A stretch of 64,000 bases of DNA from HXMU1428-3 sp965215715 (GTDB lineage: Bacteria; Pseudomonadota; Alphaproteobacteria; Rhizobiales; HXMU1428-3): NCBI GenBank assembly GCA_965215715.1, contig OZ244129.1:1116001-1180000 (forward strand). The letters run 5' to 3'. Under the pieces are notes generated by a model. The model was not told the DNA's origin. It saw only the letters and a program-made list of their open reading frames with translations, and did no database searches. Of this stretch, positions 8,496-16,062 are shown in pieces. The position numbers and the translations under genes are program-made. Position 1 is the stretch's first letter. Each line of letters begins with the position of its first letter.

Positions 8496-8513
8496 AATAA
8501 CGGGAATACTAAA

Positions 8514-9191
8514 ATGCGTGTGCTTATAATAGAAGACGATTTAGAAACAGCACGTTTTTTAACCAAAGCTTTGGGTGAGACGGGACATGAATGTGACCAT
8601 GCTGAAGATGGAGAATTGGGCTTAAGATACGCACAATCAAATGAGTATGATGTTTTGATTGTTGATCGTATGTTGCCCAAAAGAGATGGGCTCTCTGTTA
8701 TTGAGACCTTGCGTGCTGAGGGCGGGGTGACCCCGGTTCTTATCTTAAGTGCGCTTGATAAGGTTGATGAACGGGTCAAGGGTTTGCGCTCTGGCGGTGA
8801 TGATTATCTGACAAAACCATTTGCTTTTTCTGAATTGTTGGCTCGCATTGAAGTGTTAATGCGCCGCCATGTGCCCGAAGGTGCAGAGATGGACCTGAAA
8901 GTGGGGGACTTGGTGTTAGAGCGTTTGTCGCAACAAGTCTCACGCGGTGGCAAAACCATCCAATTGGTGCCCCGTGAATATCGCTTGTTGGAATATTTAA
9001 TGCGCCACAAGGGCCAAGTGGTGACACGCACCATGTTGTTAGAAAATGTCTGGGATTACCATTTTGATCCGGGCACGAACATCATCGATGTGCACATTTC
9101 AAGATTGCGCTCAAAAATTGATAAAGATTTTGAGAATTCTTTGTTGCAAACCATTCGCGGCGCAGGATACATGATTTCCGATGGTGCTTAA
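8514..9191 (+). CDS. OmpR-family response regulator
   Basis: The 225-residue regulator has IEDD, phospho-acceptor Asp51 (VDRMLP) and Lys101 (TKPF) in the receiver domain, and an OmpR winged helix ending in TIRGAGYMI. The receiver resembles CzcR/CopR/TctD-type regulators. The ATG at 8514 begins the family-typical MRVLIIEDD; the open frame upstream lies within a terminator. It overlaps its kinase gene by 11 bases, so the pair is co-translated. The signal is unknown; proximity to degP suggests envelope stress or metal, but that is inference. Confidence 0.88.
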   Translation: MRVLIIEDDLETARFLTKALGETGHECDHAEDGELGLRYAQSNEYDVLIVDRMLPKRDGLSVIETLRAEGGVTPVLILSALDKVDERVKGLRSGGDDYLTKPFAFSELLARIEVLMRRHVPEGAEMDLKVGDLVLERLSQQVSRGGKTIQLVPREYRLLEYLMRHKGQVVTRTMLLENVWDYHFDPGTNIIDVHISRLRSKIDKDFENSLLQTIRGAGYMISDGA

Positions 9192-10584
9192 TCGTCTTTT
9201 CAAAACCACGGCTTTTCGCCTGATTGTGATTTACTTGCTTGTTATCATTGTTGGTAGCATAGCAGTTGGTGCTTATGTTTCGTGGAAAACCAACACTTTG
9301 ATGAGCCAGCAATTGATTGAAACAATCTCTGCTGAGGTTAAAGGCTTGGCTGAACAATACCGCACGGGTGGCTCGGCGCAATTGGCCCGTGCCATTGGAG
9401 AGCGCTCCCGGCGTCCGGGTAATAGCCTTTATTTTTATGGGGCGCATAAGGGGGCAAAAATTGCTGGCAATATGAACCGGATTCCAGCCTCTTTGATCAA
9501 AAGTTCTGGCGGGGCTCAATTTGAATATGTTTGGCGCCAAGATGAAATACGTGAGGTCAGACATGCTGTGGGTGTTCCCTTTCACGTGGCGGGCAATTTG
9601 GTTTTGGTGGTAGGACGAGATATTGAGGCGCAATTAGAATTTAGCACGGCGACGCGGAATATGTTTTTTATAGGCCTTGGGGCGTTGGCTGTATTTGGTC
9701 TTGGTGCAGGGCTTTGGGTTAGCCGTAATCTACTTAACAGGATCAACACCATTACCGCGACCAGCAAATCAATTATGGCGGGTGATTTGTCTGAACGCAT
9801 TCCGGTCAATGGTTCTGATGATGAACTAGACCGGCTTTCGGCCAACCTGAATACAATGTTGTCACGCATAGAAACCTTAATGATGGGCATGCGCGAAGTG
9901 ACAGATAACATCGCTCACGATTTGAAAACCCCGATTAACCGCATTCGTATTGGCGCGGAAGAAGCGCTTATTGCCCCTAAGGGCAAGGGGGCACAGCGGG
10001 AGGCTTTGCAAGCGACCATTGAAGAGGCAGATAATTTAATCAAGACCTTTAATGCGTTGTTGAAGATTGCACGACTAGAGGCGGGTGCTGATAATGAACA
10101 AAAAGATCATGTTGATTTGGCCCAGGTGATCAATGAGATGGCTGAGCTTTATGAGCCTGTCATTGATGATGCCAATATGAACCTTGTGTTATCTAGCGAC
10201 ATCTCTGCCACTATTTTAGCAGATAGGCAATTGGTCAGCCAAGCGATAGCTAACCTGGTTGATAATGCCATTAAATATTCTTTTGATGAGGATAATCCAG
10301 AGGCTAAAAAGAACATTGAACTTGGCATTGAGCGGTTTGGGGAACGGGTGCGAGTGATTATCGCTGATCAAGGGGAGGGTATTTCTGATCATGACCGTTC
10401 CCGGGTGTTTGACCGTTTTGTTCGCCTTGAGGATAGCCGTTCAAAACCTGGCAGTGGTTTGGGCCTTTCAATGGTGGCAGCCATTGTGAAAGCCTATGGC
10501 GGTACAATCGATTTGCAAGATAATGAACCTGGCCTGCGGGTGGTGCTTTCATTTCCTGAACATGTGCAAACTTTAGCTGCTTAA
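9181..10584 (+). CDS. Sensor histidine kinase, partner of the regulator at 8514
   Basis: The 467-residue kinase has membrane segment 1 at about 12-32, a periplasmic region of about 125 residues, membrane segment 2 at about 160-180, a HAMP domain (about 181-234), an H-box with His246 (NIAHDLKTPINRI), N-box NLVDNAIKY, and G-boxes DQGEGI and GSGLGLSMV. It belongs to the group that pairs with CzcR/CopR-like regulators. A 53-bp perfect inverted repeat lies 15 bases after its stop and may end its transcript. Confidence 0.88.
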   Translation: MVLNRLFKTTAFRLIVIYLLVIIVGSIAVGAYVSWKTNTLMSQQLIETISAEVKGLAEQYRTGGSAQLARAIGERSRRPGNSLYFYGAHKGAKIAGNMNRIPASLIKSSGGAQFEYVWRQDEIREVRHAVGVPFHVAGNLVLVVGRDIEAQLEFSTATRNMFFIGLGALAVFGLGAGLWVSRNLLNRINTITATSKSIMAGDLSERIPVNGSDDELDRLSANLNTMLSRIETLMMGMREVTDNIAHDLKTPINRIRIGAEEALIAPKGKGAQREALQATIEEADNLIKTFNALLKIARLEAGADNEQKDHVDLAQVINEMAELYEPVIDDANMNLVLSSDISATILADRQLVSQAIANLVDNAIKYSFDEDNPEAKKNIELGIERFGERVRVIIADQGEGISDHDRSRVFDRFVRLEDSRSKPGSGLGLSMVAAIVKAYGGTIDLQDNEPGLRVVLSFPEHVQTLAA

Positions 10585-10599
10585 GCTCTTGTCTGAGCT

Positions 10600-10723
10600 G
10601 TGCCTTAACTTCAATGGTTAGACTTTGGCAATTTAAATTCCCTTGTCAAGGGCGCTCGCGCCTGGCTCGCCCCTTGACAAGGGAATTTAAATTGCCAAAG
10701 TCTAACCATTGAAGTTAAGGCAC
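10600..10723. repeat. Palindromic element, family 1, copy 1 (perfect 53-bp arms)
   Basis: The arms at 10600-10652 and 10671-10723 are perfect reverse complements over 53 bases, separated by an 18-base GC-rich spacer. The outer ends read GTGCCTTAAC / GTTAAGGCAC and the inner ends CTTGTCAAGGG / CCCTTGACAAG. A relative of the same size and order lies at 25354-25477. It sits between a kinase gene and glnE and fills nearly the whole gap. It looks like a dispersed REP/MITE-like element that would form a very stable hairpin in RNA. Confidence 0.95.
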
Positions 10724-10751
10724 GCAGTAAGTCGCGCATGGGGGGCAGAAT

Positions 10752-13688
10752 ATGAGTGGGCAAGTCTTAAAAGAGCGGCTGAGAAGCGCACCTTTGCCTG
10801 GTGATGAGGAGCATGCCCGGCGATTGCAAGCGGATTTCTTTGAGCAATTGTCTGGCCGGGATGAATGGTCTGGGGTTGTTGATGAGATTAAATCTAACCC
10901 TGTTCTAGAAAATCTGCTTTTGGGGATTTTTGGCAATTCTTCGTATCTGTCAGCGTTGATCACGCGCCATCCAGAGCATTTCATCTCAGCTATGGATGCT
11001 GACCCTGAAATTTATATGGATGTGTTGGCCCACGACTTAAACCAGCAAATGAAGGGGTGTGATACCCAAGATCAAGCCATGCAGGCTTTGCGGGTTTTTA
11101 AACAAAGGGCTGCCCTTTTTATTGCATTGGCTGATTTGAGTGAAACTTGGGATATTGAAAAGGTTATCCATGCCGTCACTGTAACCGCTGATACGTCTTT
11201 GCATGAAGCGGTCGAATTTTTGTTAAAGCAAGCAGCGATTAAAGGGGACTATTTGCCTAAAGACCATGAGCATCTGAGTGCTGATAGTGGTTACATCGTT
11301 TTGGCTATGGGCAAGCAAGGGGCTTATGAGCTTAATTATTCCAGTGATGTAGATCTGATTGTGTTTTTTGATGCTGACCGTTTGCGTTTAAAAGAGGGGA
11401 TTGAACCGGTTTCTTTTTTCGTCAAATTCACCCGCAAGCTGGTTAAGATTATGCAAGAGATGACGGGGGATGGCTATGTGTTTCGTATGGATTTGCGCTT
11501 GCGGCCGGATCCTGGGGCCACGCAAATTGCTTTGTCGACCAACGCAGCATTTGCCTATTATGAAAGTTTTGGTCAAAATTGGGAGCGGGCCGCCATGATT
11601 AAAGCGCGCCCCGTGGCTGGGGATTTGCAGGCAGGTGAAGATTTTTTACAAGACTTGGCCCCGTTTATTTGGCGCAAATATTTAGACTTTGCTGCCATTG
11701 ATGACATTCATGCCATGAAACGGCAAATCCATTCCTTTAAAGGCCATGGCAGTATTGCGATTGAAGGGCATAATTTAAAGTTAGGGCGCGGCGGTATTCG
11801 CGAAATTGAATTTTTTGCTCAGACACAACAATTAATTGCTGGCGGTCGCCAGCCAGAATTGCGCTCACAAAAAACGTTAGTAACACTGGAGCTGTTGGCT
11901 AAGAACGAATGGATCAAACCGCGTGCTTGCAAACAGATGAGCCAGGCTTATAAATTTTTACGCCGCATTGAACATCGCATTCAAATGATTGCTGATGAGC
12001 AAACGCATAGTCTGCCTAATGATGAAGTTGGGATGAATCGCATTGCAAAATTTTCTGGCTATGAAACGATTGATGATTTTTCTAAAGCTTTAAGAGAGCA
12101 ATTGGAGACGGTTCAAAGCCATTATGAAGATTTGTTTGAAGGCGATGATACCCTTGCCAGCACATGTGGCAATCTGGTGTTTGTGGGGGACACGCCTGAC
12201 CCAGATACAATTGAGACCTTGAAAACCTTAGGGTTCAAAGAACCCGTCTCGGTTATTGATACTGTGAAAGCCTGGCACTTTGGCCGTTATGCTGCCACGC
12301 GTAGCGAGCGGGCTCGGGAACGCTTGACCGAGTTTCAACCCTTGCTGTTGGACGCCATTGCTAAAACTTCACAACCTGATTATGCCTTGGCAACCTTTGA
12401 TCGCTTTTTAAAAAGCTTGCCAGCTGGGGTGCAACTTTTCTCTTTGCTTTCCTCCAACCCAAATCTGCTGCGCTTGATTGCTGAGATTATGGGGGCTGCC
12501 CCTTCATTAGCGCGCGTTTTAAGCCGCCGCCCGCATGTTCTTGATGCGGTTTTAGACCCCGGCTTTTTTGGTGACCTGCCCAGTGATGATGAATTGCGCA
12601 CCATCATTGAACAAGAATTTTCCCACTGCCAAGACTATCAAGATACCTTGGACCGCTCTCGTGTGGTTGGCCAGGAACAAGCCTTTTTAACGGGTGTTCG
12701 ATTGTTGTCTGGTGTTTTGGATGAGACCCAAGCGGCGCGCGGATATACGCGCTTGGCTGAAAGCATCATTGGGCAATTGCAGGCACAAGTTGAACAAGAG
12801 ATGGTTGAAAAGCACGGGCGTTTTGAAGGGGCAGGGGTGAGTGTGTTGGCGATGGGGAAACTGGGGGGGCGTGAGATGACAGCGGCGTCAGATCTTGACC
12901 TCATTCTGATTTACGACACAGATAAAAACCAGCTCCAATCTAATGGCAAAAAGCCGTTATCTGCCACACAATATTATTCACGCTTTACCCAGAGGCTTAT
13001 TTCAGCGCTGTCCTCGCCAACAGCTGAAGGGGAGCTTTATGAAGTGGATATGCGCTTGCGCCCTTCAGGGCGCTCTGGCCCTGTGGCCACGCATGTGGAG
13101 AGCTTTATTGACTATCAACATAACCAAGCCTGGGTTTGGGAGCATATGGCCTTGACAAGAGCGCGGCCAATCACAGGTGAGCAAAGTTTAAAAGACCGGT
13201 TAGAAGAAGCCATCAAAGACGTGTTGTCCAAGACGCGCGATAAGAGCGCGCTTGTTAAAGATATTGTGGAGATGCGCCAAAAGATTGAGGCTGAAAAGGG
13301 AACGCAGAATGTTTGGGATTTAAAGCAAATCCGCGGCGGCCTGGTCGATTTGGAATTCATCTGTCAATTTTTGCAACTTTATTATGGCCCTTCTCAGCCT
13401 GATATTTTGAGTACCAATACGATCGATTGCTTGCAGAGGGTTAAAGTCGCCAATATCATTTCAAGCGGGGCAAGCGCGCAATTGTTAGACGCTGGGCATC
13501 TGTATAATAAGTTGGTGCAATTGATCCGTTTATGCACAGACCAAGGGTTTGACCCGGATTCAGCCAGTGAAGGGTTAAAACAAAGATTGGTTGATAGCAC
13601 CAGCCAAGCTTCTTTTTCTGCTCTTACAGACAAACTTATGACCAGCCAGATGGACGTTAAAAGGTTGTATGATGAATTTTTACAATAA
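10752..13688 (+). CDS. glnE: Bifunctional glutamine synthetase adenylyltransferase / adenylyl-removing enzyme
   Basis: This 978-residue GlnE has the expected two nucleotidyltransferase halves. The N-terminal deadenylylating half carries YSSDVDLIVFFD; the C-terminal adenylylating half carries ASDLDLILIYD and DMRLRPSG. Each half is followed by a helical GlnD/PII-response region with RGGIREIEF and RGGLVDLEF signatures. It switches glutamine synthetase off and on by adenylylating a tyrosine, under PII control. Length is normal. The gene lies alone between a palindromic element and an EF-hand gene; next to degP and two-component genes is its usual place in rhizobia. Confidence 0.96.
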   Translation: MSGQVLKERLRSAPLPGDEEHARRLQADFFEQLSGRDEWSGVVDEIKSNPVLENLLLGIFGNSSYLSALITRHPEHFISAMDADPEIYMDVLAHDLNQQMKGCDTQDQAMQALRVFKQRAALFIALADLSETWDIEKVIHAVTVTADTSLHEAVEFLLKQAAIKGDYLPKDHEHLSADSGYIVLAMGKQGAYELNYSSDVDLIVFFDADRLRLKEGIEPVSFFVKFTRKLVKIMQEMTGDGYVFRMDLRLRPDPGATQIALSTNAAFAYYESFGQNWERAAMIKARPVAGDLQAGEDFLQDLAPFIWRKYLDFAAIDDIHAMKRQIHSFKGHGSIAIEGHNLKLGRGGIREIEFFAQTQQLIAGGRQPELRSQKTLVTLELLAKNEWIKPRACKQMSQAYKFLRRIEHRIQMIADEQTHSLPNDEVGMNRIAKFSGYETIDDFSKALREQLETVQSHYEDLFEGDDTLASTCGNLVFVGDTPDPDTIETLKTLGFKEPVSVIDTVKAWHFGRYAATRSERARERLTEFQPLLLDAIAKTSQPDYALATFDRFLKSLPAGVQLFSLLSSNPNLLRLIAEIMGAAPSLARVLSRRPHVLDAVLDPGFFGDLPSDDELRTIIEQEFSHCQDYQDTLDRSRVVGQEQAFLTGVRLLSGVLDETQAARGYTRLAESIIGQLQAQVEQEMVEKHGRFEGAGVSVLAMGKLGGREMTAASDLDLILIYDTDKNQLQSNGKKPLSATQYYSRFTQRLISALSSPTAEGELYEVDMRLRPSGRSGPVATHVESFIDYQHNQAWVWEHMALTRARPITGEQSLKDRLEEAIKDVLSKTRDKSALVKDIVEMRQKIEAEKGTQNVWDLKQIRGGLVDLEFICQFLQLYYGPSQPDILSTNTIDCLQRVKVANIISSGASAQLLDAGHLYNKLVQLIRLCTDQGFDPDSASEGLKQRLVDSTSQASFSALTDKLMTSQMDVKRLYDEFLQ

Positions 13689-13766
13689 TTTTTTAAATTT
13701 TGGCGACGGAAACTGTGAGGCGCTTGCGTATTATAATCATATTCAACGACAAACTGGGAGAGCCAA

Positions 13767-14291
13767 ATGTCAAAGAAAATGATTATCGGTGTTAGTAGTG
13801 TGGTTTTAGTGGCCAGTATGGTCGGCATAGCCGGTCTTGCCGTTGCCAAACATAGAGGCCACCACGGCGGGCACTATGGCGGTAAGTTCTTTATGCTTAA
13901 AAAAGCTGACACCAATAAAGACGGCGTTATCACCAAAGACGAGCTGCAAGCGGCTCATGAAAAAAGATTTAACAAGTTTGACCTGAATAAAGATGGCGAG
14001 GTGACAGCCAAAGAAGTTCAGGAAAAAATGTCAGAACATTTTGCCAAAAGGGCGCAGCGTTTAACCCGTCGGTTTGATGAAAACCGTGATGGTAAGGTGA
14101 CTATGGATGAGTTTAAGGCTCATGCTGACCGCAGACTTTATATGCTTGATTTGGATAATGATGGGCAAATTAGCAAAGATGAAATGCCGCGTCGTTTTTC
14201 TCGTCACCGGGGCCATCGCAAGCATCATGGGCGCCACCATGGCAAACATTGTGAGCGTATGAACGGGGATGATAAGTCTCATCGTGGATAG
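13767..14291 (+). CDS. Secreted EF-hand calcium-binding protein
   Basis: The 174-residue protein starts after GGGAGAGCCAA. A signal peptide (about residues 1-27, ending AVA) is followed by a His/Gly-rich segment and four EF-hand loops: DTNKDGVITKDE, DLNKDGEVTAKE, DENRDGKVTMDE and DLDNDGQISKDE, each with the D-x-N/D-x-D-G pattern. The C-terminus is very rich in His, Arg and Lys and could bind transition metals. It is therefore a periplasmic or secreted Ca2+-binding protein, and perhaps a metal buffer. A terminator follows, then an ECF sigma gene and a metal-sensor-like gene, which suggests a common function in metal or envelope homeostasis (inference). Confidence 0.85.
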   Translation: MSKKMIIGVSSVVLVASMVGIAGLAVAKHRGHHGGHYGGKFFMLKKADTNKDGVITKDELQAAHEKRFNKFDLNKDGEVTAKEVQEKMSEHFAKRAQRLTRRFDENRDGKVTMDEFKAHADRRLYMLDLDNDGQISKDEMPRRFSRHRGHRKHHGRHHGKHCERMNGDDKSHRG

Positions 14292-14361
14292 CATGGCGAT
14301 GAAGGGGCTGAAAAGCCTCAAGAATAACAGGCCATGAAGATGCTTGAACGACAAGAAAGGG

Positions 14362-14385
14362 AGAGGGGGACAAGGTCCCCTTTTT
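14362..14385 (+). terminator. Intrinsic terminator after the EF-hand gene
   Basis: GGGGAC (14366-14371) and GTCCCC (14375-14380) form a tight hairpin with flanking A/G-T pairs, followed by five Ts. It is inside the upstream extension of the sigma-factor frame, which argues that the sigma gene starts later, at 14436. Confidence 0.65.
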
Positions 14386-14435
14386 CTGGCATAAATTTGA
14401 ACCAGCAAATTTTGCACCCGGTAGTGAAAAAAACG

Positions 14436-14984
14436 ATGGACCAACAACTGGTAGAAAGCGCCTTAAACGGAGATAGGCAAGCGTTTCAGCGCTTGCTGCA
14501 AGGTTGCTTGCCCAATGTTTTGAATTTGGCTTATCGTATGCTCAATGATAGAGCGCAAGCTGAAGATTTGGCCCAAGAGGTGATGCTAAAGGTCTGGAAA
14601 AAGCTGGACACTTATGATGCCTCAAAGGCTAAACTTTCCACCTGGATTTATAAGATCACTGCCAATTTGTGTTTGGATCAATTGCGTCGCAAACGCGAAG
14701 ATCAGTTGGATGAAGATTATGATGCACCGACACATGCTGCACAGCATCAAGATTTGTATGACAAACAAATTCGGGCGCAAGTTGATGATGTTTTAAGCGA
14801 TCTGCCAGAGCGCCAGCGTTTAGCTTTGGTGCTGTTTCACTATCAAGGCCATAGTTTGCAAGAGATCGCCCAGATTATGGAATGCTCACGCGAGGCAACA
14901 GAAAGCCTTTTGTCTAGAGCAAGACGCAGTTTAAAAACAAGCCTAAAACCTATTTGGCAGCAACTTCAAGATGATGAAAGATGA
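14436..14984 (+). CDS. ECF-type RNA polymerase sigma factor
   Basis: The 182-residue protein has sigma region 2 (about residues 25-90; NLAYRMLNDRAQAEDLAQEV, then KLSTWIYKITANLCLDQLRR) and sigma region 4 (about 120-175; LPERQRLALVLFHYQGHSLQEIAQIM, an HTH), separated by a short linker. There is no region 1 or 3. The frame is open from 14334, but that extension contains the terminator of the preceding gene; ATG 14436 gives a family-sized protein, though its ribosome site is weak. It precedes a single-pass membrane protein by 12 bp, the usual place for an anti-sigma factor. Confidence 0.88.
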   Translation: MDQQLVESALNGDRQAFQRLLQGCLPNVLNLAYRMLNDRAQAEDLAQEVMLKVWKKLDTYDASKAKLSTWIYKITANLCLDQLRRKREDQLDEDYDAPTHAAQHQDLYDKQIRAQVDDVLSDLPERQRLALVLFHYQGHSLQEIAQIMECSREATESLLSRARRSLKTSLKPIWQQLQDDER

Positions 14985-14996
14985 AGGTTTAAAATT

Positions 14997-15551
14997 ATGA
15001 CAGATCTTCAAAACGAAACAGAGATAAAACAAATTGTTGAACAAGCTTTGGATGTTTATGGGACCGACTTTTCCCGTATGCCGCCTGACGTGGCTGCCCG
15101 TGTCAAAACACTGGTTGAGGAAACGCAGATTGGTAAGGCATTGTTTGCAGATGCTCTGGTCCTTGAGTCTGCACTTGATCAAGCTGTTGCTTTACAAGAT
15201 TTTGATATGAAAACCCTTGAAAACAATATTTTAGATCAGGTGTTTGCTGAAGAGGCGAGGGGCGAGGATAAACAGGCCACTATTCTTGACTTTAAATCAC
15301 CCCATGAGGTTAAAGCGCCTGTGATAAAAGAAGAGGCTGCCAATGATAATCGGGCTGGTTGGTTGGTCGCTTCTAGCCTGTGTGCTGCAAGTTTGTTGCT
15401 GGGCATATTTTTAGGGACCACCGGTGCGGGTTCCTTCTTGTTTGGCGATGGGGCCCCCTTGACCGTTGCCAGTGCAGATGTGAGTGATGATGTTTTTTTT
15501 ATGAATACTGATATTAATTTTGCCAGCGATTTCATCGCTGGTGCCAATTAG
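14997..15551 (+). CDS. Single-pass membrane protein, candidate anti-sigma factor
   Basis: The 184-residue protein has a cytoplasm-facing N-terminal region of about 118 residues, one membrane helix (about 121-140, GWLVASSLCAASLLLGIFLG) and a short outer tail. GAAGG lies upstream of the ATG. There is no zinc-binding HxxxCxxC motif of the ZAS type. Position right after the ECF gene, and topology, suggest an anti-sigma factor that holds the sigma at the membrane; no sequence family was recognised with certainty. Confidence 0.6.
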   Translation: MTDLQNETEIKQIVEQALDVYGTDFSRMPPDVAARVKTLVEETQIGKALFADALVLESALDQAVALQDFDMKTLENNILDQVFAEEARGEDKQATILDFKSPHEVKAPVIKEEAANDNRAGWLVASSLCAASLLLGIFLGTTGAGSFLFGDGAPLTVASADVSDDVFFMNTDINFASDFIAGAN

Positions 15552-15568
15552 CAAAACGGGAGGAATAA

Positions 15569-16045
15569 ATGTTAAAAGGACTTTCTCGTTGGATGAAGCT
15601 GTTATTTATTGCTTCTTTGGCTTTGAATTTTGTTGTTCTTGGCGTGTTTGCCGGCCATCGGTTGGGTTTGTGGCATGGTGGGCATCATTACGGACTTCGC
15701 CATCAAATTTTAAAGGTCATGCCTGAAGATAAACGCGAGCAAGTTGATAAGATCTTGACGGCGCACAGGGAAAAGCATCCCTTTAAGAAACGCAGGTTCA
15801 GAGCCAATTGGCCGAAATATGAAACAGCTTTGCGGGCCCAAGATTTTGATCGGGCTGCCTTTTTAAAATTGTTTGAGCAGGACGCGCAACAACATGGTCA
15901 ACGTATCGTTGATGGGGGTAAGACAATTGCTGATATTGCTGAGCTTTTAAGCCCACAAGAACGGGTGGATGTTTTAGATAAGATTAAAAAACATTGGAAG
16001 CATCGCCGACGTTTTCGCCACAGACATCATGATCATAAACATTAG
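15569..16045 (+). CDS. His-rich periplasmic heavy-metal-sensor-like protein
   Basis: The 158-residue protein starts after GGGAGGAATAA. It has one N-terminal membrane anchor (about residues 9-27), a helical periplasmic domain with LKVMPEDKREQVDKIL and an LSPQERVDVL motif, and a C-terminus of alternating His and Arg. This is the layout of the CnrX/ZraP-like heavy-metal resistance family (Spy-like helical hairpin). In CnrYXH systems such a sensor controls release of an ECF sigma factor. The gene order here (sigma, membrane protein, sensor-like protein) is consistent with that logic. The metal is unknown. Confidence 0.75.
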   Translation: MLKGLSRWMKLLFIASLALNFVVLGVFAGHRLGLWHGGHHYGLRHQILKVMPEDKREQVDKILTAHREKHPFKKRRFRANWPKYETALRAQDFDRAAFLKLFEQDAQQHGQRIVDGGKTIADIAELLSPQERVDVLDKIKKHWKHRRRFRHRHHDHKH

Positions 16046-16062
16046 GGTTTGATTGGTTTGGT

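Noticed and set aside
8475..8513. Upstream start of the second response regulator
   Set aside because: It lies within the degP terminator hairpin, and the family begins at MRVLIIEDD.
13709..13727. GGAAAC...CGTATT as an ECF-type promoter before the EF-hand gene
   Set aside because: The spacing is two to three bases too short for the usual GGAAC-N16/17-CGTT arrangement, so it was not called.
14334..14435. N-terminal extension of the ECF sigma factor
   Set aside because: The extension is coded across the terminator hairpin of the EF-hand gene and has no sigma-family similarity.
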